A stretch of DNA of 64,000 bases from Proteles cristata cristata (Eukaryota > Chordata > Mammalia > Carnivora > Hyaenidae). The stretch lies in the NCBI GenBank assembly GCA_017311185.1, contig JAESUZ010003377.1, forward strand, positions 186,001 through 250,000. The letters are read 5' to 3'. Each line of letters opens with the position of its first letter. Within the stretch, counting starts at the first letter, position 1. Positions 44,977-56,665 of the stretch are shown here, in pieces. The position numbers and the translations under genes were made by a program. The notes under the pieces are model-generated. The model was not told where the DNA came from. It saw only the letters and a program-made list of their open reading frames with translations, and made no database searches.

Positions 44977-46328
44977 CTTTTTTTTAAATAGTTCATTGTC
45001 AAGTTGGTTTCCATATAACACCCAGCGCTCATCCCCACAGGTGCCCTCCTCCATGCCCATCTCCCCCCCTCCCCCCACACCCATCAGTCCTCAGTTTGTT
45101 CTCGGCATTCAAGAGTCTCTCGTGGTTTGCCTCCCTCCCTCTCCCCCACTATTTCCCCTTCTTCTCCCCCACGGTCCTCCGTTAAGTTCCTCTTAGTCCT
45201 CCTATACGTGCAAACATACTGTATCTGTCCTTCTCTGCCTGACTTATTTCGCTCAGCATAACACCCTCAAGGTCCACCCATGTTGCTACACATGGTCAGA
45301 TTTCACTGTTTCTCATTGCCATGTAGTATTCCATGGTATAGATAAACCACATCTTCTTGATCCATTCGTCCGTTGATGGACACTTAGGCTCTTTCCACGT
45401 TTTGGCTATTGTGGAGAGTGCTGCTGTGGACATTGGGGTACATGTGCTCCTATGCATCAACATTTCTGTATCCCTTGGGTAAATTCCTAGCAGTGCTATT
45501 GCTGGGTCATAGGGGAGTTCTATTGTTAGTTTCCTTAGGAACCTCCACACTGTTTTCCAGAGGGTCCGTACCAGTTTACATTCCCACCAACAGTGTAGGA
45601 GGGTGCCCGTTTCTCCACATCCTCGCCAGCATCTAGTCTCCTGATTTGTTCATTTTAGCCACTCTGACCGGCGTGAGGTGGTATCTCAGTGTGGTTTTGA
45701 TTTGTATTTCCCTGATGAGGAGGGACGCTGAGCATCGTTTCATATGTCTGTTGGCCATCTGGATGTCCTCTTTGGAGAAGTTTCTGTTCATATCATCTGC
45801 CCATTTCTTCACTGGGTTGTTTTTCAGGTGTGGAGTTTGGTGACTTCCTTGTAGATTTTGGATACTAGCCCTTTATCTGATACATCATTTGCAACTATCT
45901 TTTCCCATTCTGTCAGTTGCCTATTAGTTTTATGGATTGTTTCCTTGGCCTTGCAGAAGCTTTTAATCTTGAGGTCCCAACAGTTCATTTTTGCTCTTGA
46001 TTCCCTTGCCTTTGGGGATGTGTCAAGTAAGAAATTGCTGCGGTTGAGGTCAAGGAGGTTGTTTCCTGCTTTCTCCTCTAGGGTTTTGATGGTTTCCTGT
46101 CTCACGTTTAGGTCCTTTATCCATTTTGAGTTTATTTTAGTGTACGGTGTGAGAAAATGATCTAGTTTCATTCTGGTTGCCGTCCAGTTTCCCAGCACCA
46201 TCTGTTAAAGAGGCTGCCTTTTTTCCATTGAATACTCTTTCCTGCTTTGTCAAAGATTAGTTGGCTGTACATTTTTGGGTCCAATTCTGAGTACTCTATT
46301 CTATTCCATTGGTCTATGTGTCTCTTTT
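44977..46328 (-). mobile_element. 5'-truncated L1 retrotransposon, ORF2 3' end, 13-bp TSD
   Basis: LINE-1 insertion of about 1.35 kb. Read on the minus strand it begins inside ORF2 ([16 protein letters not shown]) and continues through [38 protein letters not shown] and a short 3' UTR into a poly-A tail (T-run at 44977-44986 on the plus strand). These are landmarks of the C-terminal third of L1 ORF2, beyond the reverse-transcriptase catalytic core. The frame is broken by several shifts and stops, so no protein is made. The perfect duplication CACACAAGGGTAT at 44964-44976 and 46329-46341 marks both ends and shows the truncation happened at integration. Confidence 0.95.
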
Positions 46329-46513
46329 CACACAAGGGTATGTTCAGCAGATTTCCCCAGTGGGTTCTTACAGACAACACCGATACTGTGTGAGGACAGG
46401 CTCATCCTGGTTTAGACAAATGTGGACGGTAAAGCCACAAGCACCTTCAACAGCGTAGCAGGGCAGTGACAGGTCCTCCTGTGGGTCCGTAACCTTTCAT
46501 TCAGAAACATAAA

Positions 46514-46709
46514 CATGCCTGGGTGGCTCAGTTGGTTGAGGGATCAACTCTTGATCTTGGCTCAGGTTATGATCTCACAGTTCATGAGTTCGAGCCCCAC
46601 GTTGAGCTCTGGGCTGACAGTGCAGAGCCTGCTTGGGATTCTCTCTCTTCCCCCCTCCCCTGCTCATGCTCTCTCTTTCTCAAAATAAAGAAATAAACTT
46701 AAAAAAAAA
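46514..46709 (+). mobile_element. Older CAN-type SINE
   Basis: TGCCTGGGTGGCTCAGTTGG head, TCAACTCTTGATCTTGGCTC interval and CAGTGCAGAGCCTGCTTGGG core. Flanks AAACATAAACA and AACCATAAACACA suggest a diverged duplication. Confidence 0.88.
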
Positions 46710-48800
46710 CCATAAACACACACATACCCTTTATAAAGTAAATACGGCCAACTTTTATATCAGGGAGATACAACAGTAACACCCATCATGGTCTTCTCTC
46801 TGGACTTGAGCATTTGAATCATTTAATGCTTTCAGAAGTTATGATATGAAGCTCTCTCAACAGTAAAAAGTTTCCTTTCAGCAAAATGTCACTCAGGACG
46901 ACGGATGGACGCAGGCTGCAGAGCTGATTGGCCACAAGCTCCCAAGTGGGCTGGCCCTCTTTCATGTTCTTCTGTTAGCGATTAGTGGTGGGCGATTTCC
47001 CCCAAGGCCCTGCTTATGGACACACTCGGGGTGATCTAGCTTATCCATGAGGCAGCTTGCTTTGGAATCATCTTCAAAACGGAAACAAAATTCTCCTCTT
47101 GGGTGCTGTACTTTATTAAATTTGACCTTTTGTCATATTGCCAATACTAAGCATTTCACAAATATTGAAAAACACTATAATACTCAAAAAAAAAAAAAAT
47201 CTGGCATAGCAAGGAATGACCTAGGGTGACAGAATGCAGAGGTATATCATTCACTCAGAGAAAATGTCTCAGGTTGGGGGGCAGGGGGAGGAGTGAAGAG
47301 CCAAAAGTCAAGAAATACACCCCAAATGTGTGCGTCCAGAAGCACAAGGTCAGAGGCCAACAACACGGCACCCTAGCCTTCCGCTCGTGCCCAGGCTTGT
47401 TGGACGGCCCACATACCCGCAGGGAGCCCACGGGCACCAGCGTGGGAGCCAGCAGCACAGATGAACAGCAAGGGCACTAAGCAAGGGCCTAAGACAAAGA
47501 TCTCAACCCAGGACAGCTCACCACACGCTGGAAGCTTGAAGCAGCAACTTTCAGAGCTACCCTGTGCAGAACCAACGGAGTCTAATACTCCATTTCTAAA
47601 TTAGCTCATTTTCTGTCCCCAAAACATGTTTTGCCAGTGTTTACACAAGCTGGCACGAGGCAAAGGAAATCTTGCTGCCGCCCGCAGATTTCTGTTTGTG
47701 CGCAGCCCGCAGAAACAGCACCCATCCCCGGAGTGGTCCCTCAGTTTGGGTGCCCTGTTTCCGCAGCTCTATCAAGTCCCAGAGGAAAAGAAAGGCGCAC
47801 GTGTGTAAAAGTACCAGAGGATGACGGCCTGGAGAACGCAGGGCAACGAACAGAACATGAGCACAACCCCAGCACACACTCGAGTAACTGATGGCGTTAC
47901 TACTGCCTCCTATCGGGTCCCTCACTTCCCTCCAGGGTGCGGGTGAGGGAGGCAGGGAGCACGGGTCCCAGTCCGCCCAGACCCGTGTCTCCCTGCGTCC
48001 CACACCCCGTTCCCGGAAGCAGTGCTGACCGGCAGAAGAGACCACAGGCACCGCGATTTACTTCCTACGATGACCGTCCGGTGTGCGCCCGTGTCACAGA
48101 CACATGCGTTTCCTGAACTCCGGCCGTGCAACAGGGGCGGCTGCGTGACGGAGTGCTAAGAACAGACGCTGGTCCCTAAGCGCTCAATAAACACCTGGGT
48201 CCAAATGACTCCTAAGCCCCGTGTGAGTGGCCCCAGGACCACCTGCACCTGTCCTGGCCGCGGCTCCCAGCGTGACGGGTCTGGTTTTCAGAACGGACGC
48301 TGAGCGAGGGGTTGACTCTGGGGAGTCCACGAACGGGAACAATTAGACCTACCAGACTTCAGCCACAGAAAAAGCACAGAAAGCCACCACTAGCCTCTCC
48401 CACACCTGTCTTCACAGCCTGCTTCCCTGGCTTTGCAGAACGAGGCCAGGGACAATGTCTAGTCTCCATCCGCCACCCCAGGCGCATGTGGGCACCCAAA
48501 TGACAGGGGAGTGCCCTTCCCATGAAGCTAAGGGGACCCTGGAGGATGAGGATGCCTCCGACCGCTGACAGGCCAGACAGTACAAGAGAGAATTCGTTAG
48601 CTCATTCCAAAACGAGCTCATTCCAAAATGTGCTGGCAGTCTAGACCACAGCCAACACTCTATAAAGCCAGCAGGAGAGCTCGCATGGCCGGCAGACACT
48701 GACCATTCCAGAAAGTTCCTTTCTCAAAGCTGGGAAGAGCACAAAAAGAACCATCAGTTGTTGACCTGAACTATTTTCCTGAATCTTATTTTGTGCAACC
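46710..48800. other. No gene recognised
   Basis: About 2 kb of unique sequence. A-tract at 47189-47200. AGCTCATTCCAAAA is duplicated near 48598 and 48613. No exon supported. Confidence 0.5.
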
Positions 48801-48817
48801 AAAAAAAGACCAAAGCA

Positions 48818-49052
48818 GGGGCGCCTGGGTGGCTTAGTCGGTTAAGCGTCCAACTTTTGCTTAGGTGATGATCTCACGGTTCGTGGGTTCGAGCCCCGCG
48901 TCGGGCTCTGTGCTGACTGCCAGCTCAGAGCCTGGAGCCTGTTTCAGTCTGTGACTCCCTCTCTCTCTGACCCTCCCCTGCTCACGCTGTCTCTCTCTCT
49001 CTCTCCTAGAAATAAATAAAAATATTTAAAGAAAAAGAATTCATTAAAAAAA
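48818..49052 (+). mobile_element. Felid SINE, ACTGCCAGC subtype, 17-bp TSD
   Basis: GGGGCGCCTGGGTGGCTTAG head, few differences from its subtype siblings. Perfect duplication AAAAAAAGACCAAAGCA at 48801-48817 and 49053-49069. Confidence 0.96.
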
Positions 49053-49069
49053 AAAAAAAGACCAAAGCA

Positions 49070-49756
49070 AACCAACCAAGAATGTCTAAACATGTTGGAG
49101 GGCTGTCTCCGTGTAACCCAGTCACCACACGTCACAGGGAGGTTGAGGCATTCTAAACTGGTGAACAGGATTTAACACTGGGCAGCAGCTGGCAAAACGC
49201 TAGACAGGATGCGTATTTTAATTTCTGCTGCAAGAAAAGGGACCGAGTCCGTAAGAGGCAACAGGCAATGTCCAGAAAGCAGGCCACCATCCCCAGGCAT
49301 GGACGGCCACCTGAGCAGCACCCTGTCCCCGCACATGGAGCTCAGGCATCAACAGCTGCCCCCGGAGACATAATCGTGCTCCCTCCTCTACACTGGGAGC
49401 ATGTCCAAAGTAACAGCCACAGCTCCTCCATCTTCAAACCCTTGGCTTATTTATACCCCAATTTCTGCATCAGTGTGAAATGGGTCTACAGGAAATTCAG
49501 TTAGGAAAGAAAACGAGCTGTAGGAAGCCAACTCAACTGGACAGATTGGGGTGTAAGTTGCAAGAACAGAGCAGGTGCCCAATAATGATAATATTGGCTT
49601 GGTGAGGGGAGGGGGGCAAAAAAGCCACTTCTCCCCAAAATCACCCACAAAAACCTACTGGAAATTTTCAGCACCTGTGGTTCAGTAATGACCACACAGA
49701 AATCACGAGTATCCCATGAATTTGGAGCTCCTGGGTCCCAAGCAGAACACATTCAA
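49070..49756. other. No gene recognised
   Basis: Unique sequence between two SINEs. Nothing supportable. Confidence 0.5.
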
Positions 49757-49768
49757 AAGTCACACTTA

Positions 49769-49993
49769 ATGGGCCACCTGGGTGGCTCAGTCGGTTAAGT
49801 GTCCGACTTCAGTTCAGGTCATGATCTCACTGTCCGTGGGTTCGAGCCCCATGTCAGGCTCTGTGCTGACAGCTCAGAACCTGGAGCCTGCTTTGGATTC
49901 TGTGTCTCCCTCTCTCCCTCTGACCCTCCCCTGCTCATGCTCTGTCTCTCTCTCTCAAAAATGAATAAATGTTAAAAAAAAATTGGTTTTTTT
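49769..49993 (+). mobile_element. Felid SINE with 12-bp TSD
   Basis: GGGCCACCTGGGTGGCTCAG head and AAAAATGAATAAATG tail. Duplication AAGTCACACTTA at 49757-49768 and 49994-50005. Confidence 0.95.
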
Positions 49994-50104
49994 AAGTCAC
50001 ACTTACTAATGGATAGGAGTTTACAAATTAAAACTGCAGTTAATGGGGGGAAAAAAAGAAGTAAAAATTTTGTGCATCTGGAAGACTGAATTTATACAAC
50101 CCTT

Positions 50105-50308
50105 CGGGGCACCTGGGTGGCTAAGTAGGCTGAGCATCAGACTTCGGCTCAGGTCATGATCTCAGGGTTCGTGGGTTCCAGCCCCACGTTGGGCTCTGTG
50201 CTGACAGCTCAGAGCCTGGAGCTGCTTCAGATTCTGTGTCTCCCTCTCTCTCTCACCTTCCTCTGCTTGTTCTCTCTCTCTCTCAAAATTAAATACACAT
50301 TAAAAAAT
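50105..50308 (+). mobile_element. Felid SINE with 14-bp TSD
   Basis: GGGGCACCTGGGTGGCTAAG head. Perfect duplication TTTATACAACCCTT ending at 50104 and spanning 50309-50322. Confidence 0.95.
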
Positions 50309-50322
50309 TTTATACAACCCTT

Positions 50323-50873
50323 GAAAACGCGTATGTGCAATCAAATAAACATGTGAGCCTTCTGAATGCTGGTTTTCTCAAAATTAGACAAGTCACATTC
50401 AGTTGACTCTCCATGAAACGTTACTTAACCCTTGGAACTGGACTCCCTCCCACTCCCAGCCACACCCCCACCAGAGACTCGCGCCTTCAGATTCACTATC
50501 ATAGGACTTAGATGCAAGGATAAGTTCATGTACATCCTAAAAGTAGCCACTGTATTCACTCACATAATAAGGGAAATCTGATTACAGAGAATTTTTAAAA
50601 TAGGCAAACCTCTTGCAGGTAAAATCTGTTTCTACCCAAACCTTTAGCCAAATCACAGATCAGAGAATATGACTCAAGAGTCAATGTTCTCAACAAAGCA
50701 GCAGCAACATGCTGCAGATTTGGGCTTAATTATTTCAACCACCGTCCTACCTTCCTCTGAAATGCCAGCATTTCAACCTTGTACAAAGAGCAACTTCCTG
50801 TGCTTTGGACAAGACAGAAGAAAATCTGATTCTCCAGATTTTTTAACCTCGTGTTTAAGAACCATTACTGGTA
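50323..50873. other. No gene recognised
   Basis: AT-rich unique sequence between SINEs. Confidence 0.5.
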
Positions 50874-51087
50874 GGGGTGCCTGGGTGGCTCAGTTGGTTG
50901 AGCGTCCGACTTCGGCTCAGGTCATGATCTCATGGTTCGTGGGTTCGAGCCCCACATCTGTGTTGACAGCTAGCCCAGAGCCTGAAACCTGTCTTCAGAT
51001 TCTGTGTCTCCCTCTCTCTCTGATCCTCCCCTGCTCATGCTGTCTCTCTCTCAAAAATAAATAAACCATTTAAAAAAAAAAAAAAGG
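50874..51087 (+). mobile_element. Felid SINE
   Basis: AGGGGTGCCTGGGTGGCTCA head; the GGGCTCTGTGC part of the core is deleted (CCCCACATCTGTGTTGACAG). Tail AAATAAATAAACCATTTAAA plus poly-A. Confidence 0.93.
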
Positions 51088-51847
51088 CTATTACTTGTAT
51101 TGCCATTGCTCACTTACACATATCTGTTCTGGGTTTTAAGAGTATTTTTTTCCCACATCACAGTTAATCCTTAAAGTTAAAGTCACAATCCCCTGGTAAG
51201 GCCACTCCAGCATGCCAAAAATGAAAGCAAATGTTTCCCTTCTTCCCTGCAAATTCATAAAATGTGAGCCCTGCCCAATCCCTGGAGAATCTGTGTGACT
51301 CTGAGTTTTTAATTCATGTGAAGTTTAAAAAAAAAAAAAAAAACCCTGAAGATCCACATTTGTTCATTTTACAGGCATCTCTAGGGATGTTAAAGGCATT
51401 TAAAAATTACACAAGATTCTGGCCCCCCCTCGCTTCAAAGACGCAACAAACAGGGGCATCATTCCCAAGCTTTTGTTAAACGGCAAAGTGGTTTTTTAAA
51501 ATTGTGTGTTCGGGAAAAAAAAATTGTTTTCTTTACCACTAATCTTTAAAAAAATCTGTTCAGGGCAAAAACATTTAGCGCAGGGCTACTCCAGCCTCGG
51601 CACGGAGTAATGCCCCCCGGCCCACAGCTGAGCTGGGAAGGCAGAGACGCCAGTGGGGCTCGAAGTCCTAAGCGCATGAGCTCTTCTATACGCTCGACAT
51701 ACGTGTTTCTATGTGATGGGCTGGATTAACCAGGGTTAAGTGTTGGCAGGCACAAGTAGAATTGCTCAGGCGAAGGCTACATATGTTTCTTAAGGCTTTT
51801 ATTACGTTTTGTCCATTTTTTCCCAGAGAGGCTATCCCGATCTGTAG
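51088..51847. other. No gene recognised
   Basis: Contains an A18 tract at about 51326-51343 and T-rich patches. No exon supported. Confidence 0.5.
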
Positions 51848-52155
51848 ATGCCATGAACTACATGTGCGCCCCTGAAATCTGCAGACTGAAATCTAACCTA
51901 TTGGGTGCCATCAGGAGGTGGGGCATTTCGGGAGGTGATTAGGTCATGAGAGCAGAGCCTTGTGAACAGGATTAAGACCCTTGTAAAACAGGTCCAAGGG
52001 CACCTTCTGCCAGGTGAGACACGACCTCACCCGACCACGCAGGCACCGTGGTCTCAGCTTCCAGCCTCCACAACTGTGAGATTTGAATTTCTGTGGTTTT
52101 TCAACCACCCAGCCCATGGTGTTTGGTCACAGCAGCCAAAACAAAGCAGACAGAG
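51848..52155 (+). mobile_element. MLT1-type LTR remnant (ERVL-MaLR), forward orientation
   Basis: CAGGAGGTGGGGCATTTCGG, GAGGTGATTAGGTCATGAGA, TTCCAGCCTCCACAACTGTG, AACCACCCAGCCCATGGTGT and TTGGTCACAGCAGCC are the familiar order of the 3' two thirds of this LTR. It is the opposite strand to the copies at 18.6 and 35.9 kb. Non-coding. Confidence 0.75.
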
Positions 52156-52204
52156 GCCCGTTTCCATATACCTTTGCCAACACAGGGTCTTTTAACTAGG
52201 CTTT

Positions 52205-52310
52205 TTTTTTTTTAATGTTCACTTATTTATTTTGAGAGAGAGACAAAGAAAACACACAGGGGGAGAAGGGCAGAAGGGGAGGGAGAGGGAGGGAGAAGGG
52301 GGGAGGGAAG

Positions 52311-52368
<58 letters not shown>

Positions 52369-52496
52369 GAGTCTTAAGCAGACACCATGCTCAGCGAGGA
52401 GCCAGACTTGGGGCTTGATTGCACCTCCCTGCGATCATAACCTGAGCCGAAATCAAGACTCAGGTGCTCAACCAACTGAACCACCCAGGCGCCCCT
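52205..52496 (-). mobile_element. CAN-type SINE with large G/A expansion
   Basis: T tail, TTATTTATTTTGAGAGAGAG, then about 130 bp of (GA)n and GGGA-rich sequence (52255-52372) in place of the usual short CT tract, and a head ending CCACCCAGGCGCCCC. Confidence 0.92.
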
Positions 52497-52639
52497 GGGC
52501 TTAAACAGGTTTAAAAAAAAGTCACCTCATCACTTCAACTGGTCCTTAGTAAAGCTAAATAGATTCACAGGTACCTGCCCCACTATTTCTTTAGATGAAT
52601 CTGTGCCCATTCCTTTGGTTGGGGAACTGCTTTTATACG

Positions 52640-52860
52640 TATTGCTTCATAAGAGCTCTTTATATATAAAAAACAACCCTCTGCCAATACGTCATTGACT
52701 ATTTTGATTTTTATTTGCCTTTGAATTTTGGCTAAAGTGTCTGCTGTGCTCAGAAGTCATTCAGATGTTGTCAAGGAAAACTTCTTTCTGCCCTCAATGG
52801 CCATCCCAAGAATATATGATTTTCACGAAGGTTCGTCTTTGAGGAAAGGATTTTGTCTTT
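52640..52860 (-). mobile_element. Probable ancient L1 ORF2 fragment
   Basis: AAGAGCTCTTTATATATAAA, CGTCATTGACTATTTTGAT and CATCCCAAGAATATATGATT follow, at a distance, the order of the reverse complement of old L1M ORF2 sequence. Very diverged; this rests on pattern memory. Confidence 0.4.
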
Positions 52861-54461
52861 TGAACAGCTATAGGCAAAAAAGAGAAAAACAGTCATTTGA
52901 CCTAGTTTCACAATAACCCCGCTCCCCGAGAGCGGCAGAATGCATAGTTATCCTGTGAAGTCAGGGGACCAGAGCACAGCTGACCCTTGCTGCCTTAAAA
53001 TACTTTCTCTTGGCATAAAAAATAGGGCTACAATGGCTCAGAGAAGAAAGCAATGCCAAATGTACATCTGATCCATGTTTACAGATGAATTTAGGCAAAA
53101 TGTAATAAAGTCTCTGCCTAGAAACACTAGAGAGATAATGCTTGAAAAAAATAATCTTGGGCTGTGCGTACAGAATGGGATCCCTCCAATTTTAGGTCAT
53201 TTTAGATCATTGCAATTTTAATAATCCTGGCAGGCTCCCCAGCGGGGTCAGCTAAGAGACAGCACAAGGCAGAGAACAGACGCGGTGCTCAGACGCCAGA
53301 GATGACGGGTTCTCTGACTCCCAGCCGCGTGGCCCTGGGCGCGCCAAGGGAGCCTGGCCACCAGTCCACCCGGTGCTGGAGCGTGTACGCAGTGGCCACA
53401 CCTGCCCCTGACCAGGTAAAGCACCCTGTCACCCTCTTGTCCTCTCCACACAATCATGAGCAGTTTACTAGAAAAAACAGCGCACAGAAACACCGCTCAG
53501 CTCGCACGGAAACCCTTCTTTGAGCACACCAGACACGGGCCGACGCTGACTTGGCTTTGGTTGTCGGGAAGCTGGCCCTCGGATTACGGAGGCCAAGGGG
53601 ACTGAATGTGCTGTGAGAATATCACATATGGCATGTGCTCTAAGTAGAGAAAACATCTCAGCTGAACAATGAACAGCCACAGAATCGAATTTATTCCTAA
53701 GAGGCAGAGAAAATGGAAAAAGATAGCACCTCATGGTACCCGATGTCTTTATTTGGCACAAAAGGCCTCATGGTGAATACGGAGGCAGCAGACCCAGCCT
53801 CTTCCCCAACCACGTGGATGCTGGTGTCTGCCCCTGTGCCTGGTACATCCTAAATCCCATGCCAGGCTACCCAGAGCTGGGGGAGGGGGAGGGGGGATGT
53901 GGGCTGATGGAAGATCTAACACCAGAAAGCCTTCAGGGACAACGACGGCTCCCTGCTCACAGGCTGTATAAGGGACACAGTCCCTGACCCCCACTCCACG
54001 GCTCCTGCACTCTCCATCCCCAGAGCACCTGCAACAGCCTCCTCCCACGTCCTGAAATCCCTCCCTCCCACCACAGGGCCTTTGCACACGCTGCCCCTCT
54101 GGGGATGACCCGGACTCCTGCCCACACTGAGACCTCAGAAAAGAGCAGGGGGACACTAAGGACTCCTGGACTGATCCCACACAGATCCCACGTCTGCCCT
54201 AATACAGCCACCTCCCTGCCAAAGCACTGTCACCTTTATGGTCAGCAGGGGGACTATGGCCAACACTGCCTTCCCTTCTGGACTCCAAGGACCCGGAGGC
54301 CAAGGACCTTGTTTGCTTGCTCACCAGCACCGATGGGGTGCCTGTACATCTGCAGGCGTTCCATAAATGAACAGACACCGACAAAGAAACTTTAGGGGCT
54401 TTCATGATCATCTGGCCAGAATATATATATGTGCGTGTTTGGACATATATCTACATATGTA
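52861..54461. other. No gene recognised
   Basis: About 1.6 kb unique. A G-rich tract (53881-53897) and an (AT)n/ATATAC patch (54420-54460) precede the next SINE. Confidence 0.5.
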
Positions 54462-54682
54462 TTTTTTTTTAATATTTTTATTTCTTTCTAGGAGAGAGAG
54501 GGAGAGAGACAGCGTGAGCAGGGGAGGGTCAGAGAGAGAGGGAGTCACAGACTGAAACAGGCTCCAGGCTCTGAGCTGGCAGTCAGCACAGAGCCCGACG
54601 CGGGGCTCGAACCCACGAACTGCGAGATCATGACCCAAGCGAAAGTCGGACGCTTAACCGACCAAGCCACCCAGGCGCCCCT
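54462..54682 (-). mobile_element. Felid SINE, ACTGCCAGC subtype
   Basis: T-rich tail, CTAGGAGAGAGAGGGAGAGA, GAGCTGGCAGTCAGCACAGA core and head ending CCACCCAGGCGCCCC. Confidence 0.94.
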
Positions 54683-54829
54683 GCATATTTTTTTTCATGT
54701 AGGAAGAAAGCCATGGCAGAGATTCTGATTCATCCACGCGTTCCTAAATGACAAAGAACGCTCCCGGGCCACTGCCGGCCTGGTGTCCTCTCAGTTCCCG
54801 ACACAGCAGATGGGGAAGGACACCCATGG

Positions 54830-55025
54830 ACCACACCGCGTTGCGATATGCTAATTCGCTGTTAATTACAGCCTCTCGTCAGAAACGCCCTCGAAGCGCC
54901 TGTGCCGTGGGGAGGGCTGGGCCAATTAGGCGCGCCCACAAAGGACTATTTTTAAATGATTGCCAGTTTATTTTAAATACTTCTTTTAATTTATCGGGAG
55001 ATCACCTGGAGTAATAAGCAATAAA
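54830..55025. promoter_or_regulatory. Candidate regulatory element, homeodomain/MEF2-like cluster
   Basis: GCTAATTCGCTGTTAATTAC, GGGCCAATTAGGCGC, ACTATTTTTAAATGATTGCC and CTTTTAATTTATCGGGAG lie within 190 bp of repeat-free sequence. It contains TAATTA-, CCAAT- and MEF2-type cores. Function inferred from motif density only. Confidence 0.3.
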
Positions 55026-55309
55026 GTGGTTCCGTTCACCTGTGATACATTTTCATTTTTCCTCTTCCTTACAGGGTCTAGTGGTGTTTAGGGAGAGCAG
55101 GAGACAAAGGAACAGCCACAGGCAAAAATGGCTTGGAAGTTTAGCGAGAAATTCTTTCCCTGACCACCTTCTCCTTCAGAAGAGCATGGTGGGGTTAGTG
55201 TCTGGATCCCCAGCTTCTATTCAAATAGATGTAATATTTCTCAATCAAGGAAGCAGGAAGGTTCAGGGGACAGCGCTGCTGACATGCACATTAAACGCAG
55301 ACAAGTTTA

Positions 55310-55522
55310 CACGTGCTCGGGGGGCTCAGTCGGTTAAGGATCCAACTCTTGATTTCGGCTCAGGTCGCGATCTCACGGTTTGTGGGTTTGAGCCCCGCGG
55401 CAGGTTCTGAAAGTGCAGAGCCTGCTTGGGTTTCTCTCTCTCTTCCCCTCTCTCTCTCTCTGCTCCTCCCCGCTCTCTCTTGCTCTCTCAAAATAAATAA
55501 AAAGACTTAAAAAAAGAAAAAC
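55310..55522 (+). mobile_element. CAN-type SINE with 9-bp TSD
   Basis: Head worn (CACGTGCTCGGGGGGCTCAG), then ACTCTTGATTTCGGCTC, AGTGCAGAGCCTGCTTGGG and a CT-rich body. Duplication ACAAGTTTA at 55301-55309 and 55523-55531. Confidence 0.9.
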
Positions 55523-55531
55523 ACAAGTTTA

Positions 55532-56190
55532 GAGTACAAGATGGGACCCATTTTCTCCTACAGCTGCCACATCCCGAAGGCGCTTGCATTCCTAAGACCG
55601 TGCGCCTCGGAATCCCACGTAAAGAGTAAAGGCACAACCATCTCAATACAACTTGTAATTTCTCTGCTCACCTCACCCTGGCAAACAGGCTCAGCCCCAC
55701 GCCACTGCCCAAGGAGGAGAACACCCTCAGCCGTGAGGAGGGAGGCAGAGCATCCGAAAGATGAAAGGCACCGCGAGGCCCTGAGCGCACAGCCTCACAC
55801 GGAGACAGAAGCTGGAATCTGGGACACTGGCTTGGGCGTCCCCAGGAGCACCGAGCTGGCTGTCGGCACACGCCATGGGAGGCAGCGGGCACGCACTGCC
55901 GTGTGTACACCCGAGGAGGATCACTGAGCCGGGCTCCCTGGCCGTCCCAGCCCCCGTCCCCACCGCGGACCCGCTGGCCAAGATCGCCCAGACTGTGTCC
56001 ACCTGAGCCACGACGCCTCCTACCCCGGCGCCACGGCCCCGTGGGTTCTTAAGAGTCAGAGGGGCATCCACAGGGCCAGGCAGTGCGCCCCAAGCACCTG
56101 GATGTGGTTAGCTGGTAAGGGTGTGCTTGTCAGTTTGAATGAGCACAAAGGCAAAGACCGATTTACAGATCATCCGGAGGGGTCTGGGCA
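55532..56190. other. No gene recognised
   Basis: GC-moderate unique sequence. Open frames on both strands are mutual shadows. Confidence 0.5.
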
Positions 56191-56665
56191 CTCAAGGCAT
56201 CGCCCCTGAGATCTCATTACTAGTGGCAGGAGCCCCAGCTGACATGAATTATTTACTGCAGCCCCGGCCCTTTGATTACGCACACGCGTTGTCCGCAAGA
56301 AGGTGCATCTGGGCCCCGCTTTAAACAGGCTACCGTCCAGAGGCGCCGGCACCGGCTCGGCGAGGGGGGGAAAGGTGCAATCAATTACCAAGCCCGCGGG
56401 GGTCCCCGGGAGAAGCAGGAGGCTGGGCTGAAACCCGCCCAGCCCCCCCTCCCCCCTTCCCGGCACCGCAAACCTGCCTGGAGAAGCAGACGGGGGCTCC
56501 TCCGGCAAAGGGGAAGCAGGAAACAATGAGCAATTTGGGAAACAAAATCCCGAAATCACGCTCGGATTATGATTATAATTAGAAAGTCAAGCATGTCTGA
56601 TAGTTCTCCAGTGAGTCTGCAGGCTGCAGACCAGAATAATTTTACATAATTATCAACATCAACAC
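56191..56665. promoter_or_regulatory. Candidate regulatory element with TCF/LEF-, SOX- and homeodomain-like sites
   Basis: Contains CCCTTTGATTACG (LEF/TCF-like), GTGCAATCAATTACC, GGAAACAATGAGC (SOX-like), GATTATGATTATAATTAG and ATTTTACATAATTATC in about 470 repeat-free bases, interrupted by a GC/C-rich block at 56395-56465. The motif clustering is seen; enhancer activity is inferred. Confidence 0.3.

Noticed and set aside
45296..46380. L1 ORF2 frames as a functional gene
   Set aside because: Only the C-terminal part is present, broken by frameshifts and stops, inside a 5'-truncated element.
54242..54256. CTCF-like CAGCAGGGGG motif
   Set aside because: Matches only part of the long CTCF consensus; too short to call.
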